A stretch of 47,249 bases of DNA from Modestobacter altitudinis (GTDB lineage Bacteria; Actinomycetota; Actinomycetes; Mycobacteriales; Geodermatophilaceae), in assembly GCF_005930475.1 (NCBI RefSeq), contig NZ_SJEW01000036.1:1-47249 (forward strand), written 5' to 3'. The position numbers were made by a program, and so were the translations under genes. This document shows, one piece after another, positions 8,209 to 15,920 of the stretch. Every line of letters begins with the position of its first letter. Within the stretch, counting starts at the first letter, position 1. The notes under the pieces are model-generated. The model ran no database searches. It saw only the letters and a list, made by a program, of their open reading frames with translations, and had not been told where the DNA came from.

Positions 8209-9030
8209 TCAGCTCGTGCGGTCGAACCCGGCCGCCCCGGCGCGCTCCTCGACCGCGTGCACGGCGGCCTTCAGGTCCCCGAGGTGGCGCTGCACCATCC
8301 CGGTCAGGGACAGCACCTGACGCCGCCAGGTCAGGTTGATCGCCGCGACGACGCGGCCGTCCAGCCGCACCGGCATCGCGATGGACGACCGGCCGTCGTC
8401 GGTCTCCGCACGCGGGCGGTGGTAGTCGCCACCGAAGTCGGGCGCGCGCACGCCGTAGCCTCGCTCGCGCGTCGTCGCCACCAGCGTGCGCAGTGCGTCG
8501 TCGTCGGAGGCGAGCCGGTGGGCCGGGACGTCCTTCTGCCGGAGCCGGGCGATCACCGCGTCGAACTCCTGGTCGCTGCAGAACGCGAGGTAGGCGCGAC
8601 CCGACGCCGAGCCGAGCATGTTGACCCGGAAGCCGCGGGGCCGGCGGGGCAGCTCGTCGAAGTAGGTGCGCGAGCTGTTGGTCTCCAGGGTCTCCATGTG
8701 GTCCAGCCGCGGGACCGACAGCACCGAGGGCCACTGCAGCCGCTGCGACAGCTCCTCCAGTACGGGGGAGGCGATCTCGACGAGCCACTCGTCGTTGTCC
8801 GGCTCGCCCCGGCGCTGGGTGTGGCTGGGCAGGAACGCGCCGTCGACCATCCGCTGCCAGACCAGCCCGTGCAGGTGGGCGGTGTAGAGGATGCGCGTCA
8901 GCGTCGGCTTCGGGATGCCGGTGGCCAGGTGCAGGTCGTGCAGGCTGGCCGCCCGCATCCCCTGCAGGACCGCGAGCACCTGCAGGCCCCGGCCGAGCGA
9001 CTCGATCGGCTTGACCCGGTACTCCCGCAC
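8209..9030 (-). CDS. IclR-family regulator resembling MhpR
   Basis: This 273-residue regulator has an N-terminal winged helix-turn-helix (SLHDLHLATGIPKPTLTRIL, about residues 29-48) and a C-terminal IclR effector domain from about residue 85. Segments such as LQWPSVLSV, GSASGRAYLAFCS and TTRERGYGVRAPDFGG match the MhpR-like subgroup, which senses aromatic or other small acids and often activates a divergent catabolic operon. Here the divergent operon starts with acetoacetate-CoA ligase, so it probably responds to that pathway's substrate. The start is a GTG at 9030; I see no alternative with better support. A perfect 9-base inverted repeat sits in the gap to the ligase gene. The effector is unknown. 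Confidence 0.88.
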   Translation of the reverse strand: MREYRVKPIESLGRGLQVLAVLQGMRAASLHDLHLATGIPKPTLTRILYTAHLHGLVWQRMVDGAFLPSHTQRRGEPDNDEWLVEIASPVLEELSQRLQWPSVLSVPRLDHMETLETNSSRTYFDELPRRPRGFRVNMLGSASGRAYLAFCSDQEFDAVIARLRQKDVPAHRLASDDDALRTLVATTRERGYGVRAPDFGGDYHRPRAETDDGRSSIAMPVRLDGRVVAAINLTWRRQVLSLTGMVQRHLGDLKAAVHAVEERAGAAGFDRTS

Positions 9031-9044
9031 GTCGACCCTCCCGC

Positions 9045-9080
9045 CCGGCTGCTGCGTTTCGCACGGTGAAAAGCAGCCGG
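9045..9080. promoter_or_regulatory. Dyad between the IclR gene and the acetoacetate-CoA ligase gene
   Basis: CCGGCTGCT (9045-9053) and AGCAGCCGG (9072-9080) are perfect 9-base inverted repeats with an 18-base spacer. Within the spacer, TTTCGCACGGTGAAA (9057-9071) is a 15-base imperfect palindrome, the size typical of IclR-family operators. Its position in a divergent control region makes it the best candidate binding site for the adjacent IclR protein. It overlaps the possible upstream GTG (9066) of the ligase frame, which argues for the later ATG as start. Confidence 0.5.
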
Positions 9081-9122
9081 ATCAGTGTTGCCCGTCACAC
9101 CGGCCTGCGCCACTGTCTGGCC

Positions 9123-11147
9123 ATGCCGGTTCCCCCCGCACCGACCGAGGTCCCGCGGAGCGACCTGCCGCCGGCCCCGCCGCAGGAGGGGGACCTCCTC
9201 TGGGCGCCGTCGGCCGCGCGGGTCGAGGACGCCCGCCTCACCGGGTTCACCCGTTTCGCCGAGGCTCGCACCGGTCGCCGGTTCACCGACTACGCGGCCC
9301 TGTACGAGTGGTCGACCACCGAGCTCGAGGAGTTCTGGCAGGCGATCTGGGACTTCTTCGACATCCGGTCCTCGGCGCCGCACACCGCCGTCCTGGAGGA
9401 CCGCTCCATGCCCGGCGCCCGCTGGTTCCCCGGGGCTCGGCTGAACTTCGCCGAGCACGTGCTCCGGTCGGAGCGCCCCGGCGAGGCGGCCCTGCTGTAC
9501 GCCGACGAGACGCACCCCCCGCGCGAGCTGCCGTGGGAGGAGTTCACCCGGCAGGTGCACGCGGTCGCCACCCATCTGCGTGCCCGGGGGATCGGGGAGG
9601 GCGACCGGGTGGTCGCCTACCTCCCCAACGTCCCGCAGGCGATGGTCGCGATGTTGGCGACGGCGAGCATCGGCGCGATCTGGGCGAGCGTCTCACCCGA
9701 CTTCGGCGCGCGGGGCGCGCTCGACCGGCTCGGCCAGCTCGACCCCGCCGTGCTGTTCTGCTCCGACGGCTACCGCTACGGCGGCCGGGACTTCGACCGG
9801 CGTGCCGAGGTCGCCGAGCTCGTCGGCGGGCTGCCGGGGCTGCGCGAGGTCGTGCAGGTGCCCGTCCTCGGGCTCGACCAGCCCGGCACTCCCTGGGACG
9901 ACGCCGTCTCCGGTCCGGCCCCGACCGAGACGTTCGAGTTCGCCCAGGTGCCGTTCGACCAGCCGCTGTGGGTGCTCTTCTCCTCCGGCACCACCGGGCT
10001 GCCCAAGGCGATCGTGCACGGGCACGGCGGCATCCTGGTCGAGCACCTCAAGCTGCACGTGCTGCACCACGACATGCGGCCCGGCGACCGGGCGTTCTTC
10101 TTCACGACCACCGGCTGGATGATGTGGAACTTCCTGGTCAGCATGCCGCTGGCCGGGGTGGTGCCGGTGCTCTACGACGGCAACCCGAGCCATCCCGACG
10201 TCGACGTGCTCTGGCGGGTCGCGCAGGACAGCCGGGCCCGTCTCTTCGGCGCCAGCCCGACGTTCGTCGAGCTCATGCAGAAGGCCGGCGTGGTCCCGCG
10301 GGAGCGCTTCGACCTCGCGGCGCTCGACGTCGTGATGCCGGCCGGCTCCCCGGTCGCCCCGGCGATCACCGCGTGGTTCTACCGCGACGTCAAGGACGAC
10401 CTCTCGATCGCCACCGGCAGCGGCGGCACGGACTGCTGCACCGGCTTCGTCGGCGGCGTGCCCACGCTGCCCGTGTACGCGGGCGAGATCCAGGCGCGCT
10501 CGCTCGGCGTCGCCGCCCAGGCGTGGGACGACGAGGGGCGCAGCGTCGTCGGCCGGGTCGGCGAGCTCGTCATCACCGAGCCGATGCCGTCGATGCCGCT
10601 GTTCTTCTGGGGTGACGACGACGGCGCCCGGTACCGCGCCAGCTACTTCGACACCTTCCCCGGCGTCTGGCGGCACGGTGACTTCTTCGAGGTCAACGAG
10701 CGCGGCGGCTGCTTCGTGCGCGGTCGGTCCGACGCCGTCCTCAACCGGCAGGGCGTGCGGATCGGGACCGCCGAGATCTACCGCGTGGTCGAGGACGACC
10801 CCGCCGTCCGCACCTCCCTCGTGGTCAACCTCGACCTCCCGGGCGGCGGCTTCTTCATGCCCCTGTTCGTGGTGCTGTCCCCCGGCCAGGAGCTGGACGC
10901 CGACCTGCGCGACCGGCTGCGCCGCAGCCTGCGGGCCGAGTACACGCCGCGGCACGTGCCCGACGCGATCATCGCGGTCGACGCCATCCCGCTGACCCGC
11001 AGCGGCAAGAAGATGGAGATCCCGGTGCGCCGGCTGCTCCTGGGCGCCGCCGCGGCCGACGTCGCCGACCCGAACGCGATGGCCGACCCGAACGGGTTCG
11101 CCGGCATCGCCGAGTACGTCCGCACCCAGTCCGACTACACCCTCTGA
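9123..11147 (+). CDS. Acetoacetate-CoA ligase
   Basis: The enzyme activates acetoacetate with ATP and CoA to acetoacetyl-CoA, which a thiolase then splits to two acetyl-CoA. It is a 674-residue ANL-superfamily ligase. The acyl-CoA synthetase N-terminal cap is present, the ATP loop is SSGTTGLPKAIVHGHGG, and acetoacetate-CoA ligase hallmarks follow: GSGGTDCCTGFVGG, PVYAGEIQARSLG, MPSMPLFFWGD and the C-terminal LTRSGKKMEIPVRR with the catalytic lysine. The ATG at 9123 gives the family's usual N-terminus but has no strong ribosome site; a GTG at 9066 is an alternative. It heads an operon with the phosphotransferase and biotin carboxylase genes (26-base gap to the next), which suggests that acetoacetate is made by that operon. 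Confidence 0.9.
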   Translation: MPVPPAPTEVPRSDLPPAPPQEGDLLWAPSAARVEDARLTGFTRFAEARTGRRFTDYAALYEWSTTELEEFWQAIWDFFDIRSSAPHTAVLEDRSMPGARWFPGARLNFAEHVLRSERPGEAALLYADETHPPRELPWEEFTRQVHAVATHLRARGIGEGDRVVAYLPNVPQAMVAMLATASIGAIWASVSPDFGARGALDRLGQLDPAVLFCSDGYRYGGRDFDRRAEVAELVGGLPGLREVVQVPVLGLDQPGTPWDDAVSGPAPTETFEFAQVPFDQPLWVLFSSGTTGLPKAIVHGHGGILVEHLKLHVLHHDMRPGDRAFFFTTTGWMMWNFLVSMPLAGVVPVLYDGNPSHPDVDVLWRVAQDSRARLFGASPTFVELMQKAGVVPRERFDLAALDVVMPAGSPVAPAITAWFYRDVKDDLSIATGSGGTDCCTGFVGGVPTLPVYAGEIQARSLGVAAQAWDDEGRSVVGRVGELVITEPMPSMPLFFWGDDDGARYRASYFDTFPGVWRHGDFFEVNERGGCFVRGRSDAVLNRQGVRIGTAEIYRVVEDDPAVRTSLVVNLDLPGGGFFMPLFVVLSPGQELDADLRDRLRRSLRAEYTPRHVPDAIIAVDAIPLTRSGKKMEIPVRRLLLGAAAADVADPNAMADPNGFAGIAEYVRTQSDYTL

Positions 11148-11173
11148 CCCCCACCTCACCGCCGAGGAGCCCC

Positions 11174-12982
11174 ATGACCGAGCGCTCGTTCCCCCTGCCC
11201 TCACAGCTCGAGGCCGTGCCCGGAGCCGAGGGGTGGGAGGCGATGTACCCGTACTTCTCGCGCTTTCAGCCCGAGGACGACCAGCGCTTCTGGTTCTACA
11301 ACTCGATGCACTTCCCCGAGGTGGTCCCGGCGTTCGACGGCATCACCTCGGAGATCCCCTACACCGCGATCGGCGCGAACACCGCCCGGCTGTTCTCCTT
11401 CCCGACGACCATGGGCATCGAGTACCGGATCGTCAACGGGCGGGTCTACATCACCGCCAACCCGGTGCTCGACGAGGCGGAGCAGGGCCGGCGGCTGGCC
11501 GACTTCCAGGAGCGGGCCGGCCACTACTACGCGAACTGGGACCGGCTCTACGTCGGGTGGCAGCAGCGGATCGAGGCGCTGATCGCCGACATCGAGGCCG
11601 TCGAGGTGCCCGAGCTCGGCGAGCTGGACCCGATCGAGGTGGTCACCAGCGGCCGCGGCTTCGCCTCCAACCACCTCCTCCGCGAGGAGTTCCACCGCTG
11701 CATCGACCTGTACTCGAAGATGTGGCACCACCACACCGAGTTCCTGATGCTCGGCTACGGGGCCTACGTCGTCTTCTTCGAGTTCTGCAAGCAGGTCTTC
11801 CCGGAGATGGGCGACCAGATGGTCGCCCGGATGGTCGCCGGCATGGACGTCACCATGTACCGCCCGGACGACGAGCTGAAGAAGCTGGCCGCGCTGGCCG
11901 TCGACCTCGACCTGGCCGACCTGTTCGTCGAGGGCTCAGACCCGGCGAAGGTGCTCGCGGCGCTGGGCGAGCGCGGCGACGCAGGGGCCCGCTGGCTGGC
12001 CGCGCTCGAGGCCGCCAAGGACCCGTGGTTCAACGTCTCGGTCGGTGACGGCTTCTACCACCACCACCTCTCCTGGGCCGACGACCTGACCGTGCCGTTC
12101 GCCGCCCTGCCGCGCTACGTCGAGCAGATCGCCGCCGGGCAGGACCTCACCCGCCCGACCGAGCGGCTGGCGCAGGAGCGGGACCGGATCGCGGCCGAGT
12201 ACCGGGAGCTGCTCGACTCGGCCGACGAGCAGACGGCCTTCGACCAGATGCTGGGCCTGTGCCGGCAGGTGTTCCCCTACATCGAGAGCCACAAGTTCTA
12301 CTGCGAGCACTGGTTCACCACCCGCTTCTTCCAGAAGGTCCGGGCCTTCGGGCAGCTGCTCGCCGACCGTGGGGTGCTGCTCGCCGCCGACGACGTCTTC
12401 CACCTGCGGCACGTCGAGGTGGAGGACGCCCTGGCCGACGTCATGCTCGCCTGGGCATCGGGCGGCACCGAGCTCGGCGGCCGCCACTGGCAGCCGATCG
12501 TGGCCGAGCGCAAGCGCATCGTCGAGGCGCTGTCCACCTGGTCGGCACCGCCGGCGCTGGGTGCGGTCCCCGAGGCGCTCAACGACCCGGCCGTGAAGAT
12601 GCTCTGGGGCATCACCCAGGAGACGGTGGAGGCCTGGCTCGGCGCGGAGGACGACGACGGCTCGACCGTCCGCGGCTACGCAGCCTCGCCCGGCGTCGTC
12701 GAGGGCGTGGCCCGGGTGCTCCTCAACGTCAACGACATCGGTCAGATCCGCGAGGGCGAGATCCTGGTCTGCCCGGTCACCGCGCCCAGCTGGGGCCCGG
12801 TGTTCGGCAAGATCGCGGCGGCCGTGTCCGACATCGGCGGCACCATGTCGCACGCTGCGATCGTCGCCCGCGAGTACGGGATGCCCGCCGTCGTCGGCAC
12901 CGGCACCGCCACCGCCCGCATCTCGACCGGCGACCGGTTGCGGGTCGACGGCGACCGCGGCGTCGTCACCGTCCTCGCCTGA
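11174..12982 (+). CDS. PEP-synthase-like phosphotransferase, substrate/swivel-histidine subunit
   Basis: This 602-residue protein has a large helical N-terminal region (residues 1-500) followed by a PEP-utilising-enzyme mobile domain. The phospho-carrier histidine lies in GGTMSHAAIVAREYGMPAVV (His560), a variant of the usual GGMTSHAA. There is no PEP/pyruvate-binding barrel as in PEP synthase or PPDK. Size and layout match subunit 1 of phenylphosphate synthase from phenol-degrading anaerobes, and the domain set also recalls rifampin phosphotransferase. With the next gene it would move a phosphate from ATP (giving AMP and Pi) to an enol or hydroxyl substrate. GAGGAG precedes the ATG. The true substrate is unknown; the context suggests the enol of a ketone. 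Confidence 0.75.
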   Translation: MTERSFPLPSQLEAVPGAEGWEAMYPYFSRFQPEDDQRFWFYNSMHFPEVVPAFDGITSEIPYTAIGANTARLFSFPTTMGIEYRIVNGRVYITANPVLDEAEQGRRLADFQERAGHYYANWDRLYVGWQQRIEALIADIEAVEVPELGELDPIEVVTSGRGFASNHLLREEFHRCIDLYSKMWHHHTEFLMLGYGAYVVFFEFCKQVFPEMGDQMVARMVAGMDVTMYRPDDELKKLAALAVDLDLADLFVEGSDPAKVLAALGERGDAGARWLAALEAAKDPWFNVSVGDGFYHHHLSWADDLTVPFAALPRYVEQIAAGQDLTRPTERLAQERDRIAAEYRELLDSADEQTAFDQMLGLCRQVFPYIESHKFYCEHWFTTRFFQKVRAFGQLLADRGVLLAADDVFHLRHVEVEDALADVMLAWASGGTELGGRHWQPIVAERKRIVEALSTWSAPPALGAVPEALNDPAVKMLWGITQETVEAWLGAEDDDGSTVRGYAASPGVVEGVARVLLNVNDIGQIREGEILVCPVTAPSWGPVFGKIAAAVSDIGGTMSHAAIVAREYGMPAVVGTGTATARISTGDRLRVDGDRGVVTVLA

Positions 12983-12986
12983 CCCG

Positions 12987-14069
12987 ATGGGACTCCTGAT
13001 GACCTCGATCGCACCCGTGCTCCACCTCCGCGAGGTGGGGCTGGGCGACGTCCCGACCGTGGGCGGCAAGGGCGCCAGCCTCGGCGAGCTGCTGCGCGCC
13101 GGGATCCGGGTGCCGACCGGCTTCGCGGTGACGACGGCGGCCTTCGGCCGGGCCGTCGAGCAGCTGACCGTGGACGGCGTCCCGATCCCGGCCCGGGTGG
13201 CCGGGCTCGACCCGGCCGACGCACCCGCCCTGGCCGCCGCGTGTGCGCAGCTGCGGGCCGCCGTCGAGGCCGCGCCACTTCCGGGCGAGGTGGCCGCGGC
13301 GGTGTCCACCGCGTACGCGGCGATGTGCGAGGAGGGCGCGGACGCCTCGCTGCCGGTCGCCGTCCGGTCCAGCGCCACCAGCGAGGACAGCGCGGAGGCG
13401 AGCTTCGCCGGCCTGCAGGACACCTACCTGTGGGTGCGCGGCGCCGACCCGGTCCTCGAGCACGTACGCCGCTGCTGGGCCAGCCTCTACAGCGTCGAGT
13501 CGGTGACCTACCGGCTGCGCCGCGGCATCCCCGAGACCGACCTGGGCATGGCCGTCGTCGTCCAGCGGATGGTCGGCGCCCGCAGCTCCGGTGTCCTGTT
13601 CACCCGCAGCCCGCTGTCGGGCGACAGGTCCGTCGTCGCCATCGACGCCAGCTGGGGCCTCGGCTCGGCCGTGGTCAGCGGCGACGTCACGCCCGACTCG
13701 TTCGTCGTCAGCAAGGTGACCGGTGAGGTCAAGCGGAACGTGGCCACCAAGACCCGCTGGCACCGGCCCGACCCGTCCGGCTCCGGCGTGGTGGAGACCG
13801 ACGTGCCCGCCGACCTGCAGGACCGGCCGTCGCTGTCGGACGAGGAGATCGCCGAGCTGGTCGCGATCGCCCGGCGGGTCGAGGCGCACTACGGCCGCCC
13901 GCAGGACATCGAGTGGGCCGTCGCCGAGGGCGGCGACGTCTTCCTGCTGCAGAGCCGGCCGGAGACGGTGTGGGCGGCCAAGGACGCCGCCCGCAAGGCC
14001 GCGCCCACGGCGCGCCCGTTCGACCACGTGTTCAACCTGCTGGGCGGCAAGCGCCCGTCGGAGGGATGA
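12987..14069 (+). CDS. PEP-synthase-like phosphotransferase, ATP-grasp subunit
   Basis: This 360-residue protein is the isolated N-terminal nucleotide-binding domain of PEP synthase/PPDK. Diagnostic segments are GGKGASLGELLRAGIRVPTG, VAVRSSATSEDSAEASFAG, VVVQRMVGARSSGVLFTRSP and DIEWAVAEGGDVFLLQSRPE. It would bind ATP and pass the beta-phosphate to His560 of the preceding subunit. Its size matches subunit 2 of phenylphosphate synthase. It starts four bases after the upstream stop, probably by translational coupling; the ATG at 12999 is an equally possible start. The third, CBS-domain subunit of phenylphosphate synthase is not in the operon. The following gene begins one base after its stop, so the phosphotransferase and the biotin carboxylase genes are one transcription unit. 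Confidence 0.78.
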   Translation: MGLLMTSIAPVLHLREVGLGDVPTVGGKGASLGELLRAGIRVPTGFAVTTAAFGRAVEQLTVDGVPIPARVAGLDPADAPALAAACAQLRAAVEAAPLPGEVAAAVSTAYAAMCEEGADASLPVAVRSSATSEDSAEASFAGLQDTYLWVRGADPVLEHVRRCWASLYSVESVTYRLRRGIPETDLGMAVVVQRMVGARSSGVLFTRSPLSGDRSVVAIDASWGLGSAVVSGDVTPDSFVVSKVTGEVKRNVATKTRWHRPDPSGSGVVETDVPADLQDRPSLSDEEIAELVAIARRVEAHYGRPQDIEWAVAEGGDVFLLQSRPETVWAAKDAARKAAPTARPFDHVFNLLGGKRPSEG

Positions 14070-14070
14070 C

Positions 14071-14556
14071 GTGGACCTGGGACCCGACGACGTCCGCGAC
14101 GTCGTGGCGGCGCTGGACTCCAGCGGGCTGGACGAGCTGCACCTGGAGCTCGCCGACCTCACCCTGACCGTGCGCCGCGAGGGCGCGACCGGCTGGACGG
14201 CAGAGCAGCAGGTGCTGCGCCGACCCCGGGTGGAGGGCAGCGGCGACCCCGCTGTCGCGACGACTCCCGACGCGCCGCTGGCCGCGGTTGCGGAGGGGCT
14301 GGTGGCGGTGCACCCGCCGCTGCTGGGCACCTTCTACCGGGCCCCGAAGCCGGGTGCGCCGCCGTACGTCGACGTAGGTGACCAGGTCCAGGAGGAGACC
14401 GTGGTCGGCGTCATCGAGACCATGAAGATGATGACCCCCGTGCACGCCGGGGTGCGCGGCACGGTGCTGGAGATCCGGGCGGCCAACGGTGAGTTCGCCG
14501 AGGCCGACGCCGTCCTCCTCGTCGTGGACCCAGGACCGGGCGAGGGCGCACCGTGA
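14071..14556 (+). CDS. Biotin carboxyl carrier protein, AccB type
   Basis: This 161-residue protein carries covalently bound biotin between a carboxylase and a carboxyltransferase. The biotinyl domain fills the second half: LLGTFYRAPKPGAPPYVDVG is the AccB-type entry, and the biotin site is ETMKMM with Lys119. The first 70 residues resemble the AccB N-terminal helical part plus a flexible linker. The start is a GTG at 14071, one base after the previous stop, with GAGGGA as ribosome site. Its stop overlaps the biotin carboxylase start (GTGA). The partners in the operon are a biotin carboxylase and a pyruvate-carboxylase-type carboxyltransferase, so despite its AccB ancestry it does not look like part of acetyl-CoA carboxylase. 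Confidence 0.9.
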   Translation: MDLGPDDVRDVVAALDSSGLDELHLELADLTLTVRREGATGWTAEQQVLRRPRVEGSGDPAVATTPDAPLAAVAEGLVAVHPPLLGTFYRAPKPGAPPYVDVGDQVQEETVVGVIETMKMMTPVHAGVRGTVLEIRAANGEFAEADAVLLVVDPGPGEGAP

Positions 14557-15920
14557 GGATCCACCGGCTGCTGATCGCCAACCGGGGGGAGATCGCCGCC
14601 CGGGTGGTCCGCACCTGCGCGAGGCTGGGCATCGAGTCGGTGCTGGCCGCCTCCGACGCGGACTTGGACTCCCTGCCGGCCCGGCTGGCCGACCGGGTGG
14701 TGCGACTCGGCCCGGCGCCGGCGGCGGCGTCCTACCTGGACCCGGCCGCGGTGGTGCGGGCCGCACGGGCGGTGGGCGCCGACGCCGTGCACCCCGGCTA
14801 CGGGTTCCTCTCCGAGAACCCCGCGCTGGCGCTGGCCTGCGAGGCGGCCGGGATCATCTTCGTGGGGCCGTCGGTCGAGTCGCTGCACGCGGTCGGCGAC
14901 AAGCTGACCGCCCGCTCGCACGCGCTGACCGCCGGGCTCCCGGTGGTGCCGGGGGGTGAGGCGGTGGACCTCGCGGGCGCGCGGGCCGTCGCCGCCGAGG
15001 TCGGCTACCCGCTGCTGGTGAAGGCCGTGGGGGGCGGTGGAGGCCGCGGCATGAAGCGAGTGGACTCCGCGGACCAGCTAGCGCACACCCTCGACCTCGC
15101 CACCTCGGAGGCCGCTGCCGCCTTCGGTGACCCGCGGGTCTACCTGGAGCGGTATGTGTCCTCAGGTCGACATGTCGAGGTGCAAGTGCTCGGCGACGGC
15201 ACCCGTGCGGTGGCGCTCGGTGACCGTGACTGCTCGGTGCAGCGGCGCTACCAGAAGTTGTTCGAAGAGGCGCCGGCCCCGCTGCTCCCCGACTCGGTCC
15301 GCGCGGAGATGGCGGCCGCAGCCCTGGCCCTGGCGCTGCACCTGCAGTACCGGGGACTGGGCACGGTCGAGCTCCTCTACGACCGGGAGCGGGAGACCTT
15401 CTACTTCCTCGAGATGAACGCCCGCATCCAGGTGGAGCACCCGGTCACCGAGATGGTCACCGGACTGGACCTGGTCGCCGAGCAGCTCGCCGTCGCCGAG
15501 GGGCTGCCGCTGCGCATCCGGCAGCAGGACGTGGTGCTCACCGGGCACGCGGTGGAGTGCCGCATCAACGCCGAGGACTGGGCGCACGGCTTCCGGCCGT
15601 CACCCGGCCGGATCGACCGGGTGGTGCTGCCGGTCGGCGAGGGGCTGCGGGTGGACACCCATGTGCAGGGCGGCTCGGTGGTGCCGCCGTACTACGACTC
15701 GCTGCTGGGCAAGCTCATCGTGCACGGCGTGGACCGTGCCGACGCCCTGACTCGCGCGCGGGCGGCGCTGGACCTGCTGCGGATCGAGGGAGTGACCACC
15801 ACGGTGCCGGTGCACCAGGCACTGCTGGCCGATGCCGAGTTCGCCGCCGGGGGAGTGGACACCGCCTTCTTCGAGCGGTTCCTGCAGACGCACCAGCCGC
15901 ATCTGGGAGAGGTGGCCTGA
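14553..15920 (+). CDS. Biotin carboxylase subunit
   Basis: The enzyme carboxylates biotin on the carrier protein using ATP and bicarbonate. It is 455 residues, the usual AccC length. All key segments are present: LLIANRGEIAARV at the start, HPGYGFLSENP, the ATP-grasp glycine loop KAVGGGGGRGMK, HVEVQVLGD, and the catalytic stretch EMNARIQVEHPVTEMVTG, then AVECRINAED and SPGRI. The GTG at 14553 overlaps the carrier stop by four bases and the stop overlaps the carboxyltransferase start by one, so translation of the three is coupled. It lacks the carboxyltransferase and carrier domains of one-chain pyruvate carboxylase, which are separate genes here. Confidence 0.93.
   Translation: MRIHRLLIANRGEIAARVVRTCARLGIESVLAASDADLDSLPARLADRVVRLGPAPAAASYLDPAAVVRAARAVGADAVHPGYGFLSENPALALACEAAGIIFVGPSVESLHAVGDKLTARSHALTAGLPVVPGGEAVDLAGARAVAAEVGYPLLVKAVGGGGGRGMKRVDSADQLAHTLDLATSEAAAAFGDPRVYLERYVSSGRHVEVQVLGDGTRAVALGDRDCSVQRRYQKLFEEAPAPLLPDSVRAEMAAAALALALHLQYRGLGTVELLYDRERETFYFLEMNARIQVEHPVTEMVTGLDLVAEQLAVAEGLPLRIRQQDVVLTGHAVECRINAEDWAHGFRPSPGRIDRVVLPVGEGLRVDTHVQGGSVVPPYYDSLLGKLIVHGVDRADALTRARAALDLLRIEGVTTTVPVHQALLADAEFAAGGVDTAFFERFLQTHQPHLGEVA

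Noticed and set aside
9123..11147. Acetyl-CoA synthetase
   Set aside because: Segments such as GSGGTDCCTGFVGG, PVYAGEIQARSLG and MPSMPLFFWGD are those of acetoacetate-CoA ligase.
11174..14069. Ordinary PEP synthase split in two by a frameshift
   Set aside because: The C-terminal PEP/pyruvate barrel is missing, the domain order is changed (ATP-grasp gene second) and each gene has its own start and stop.
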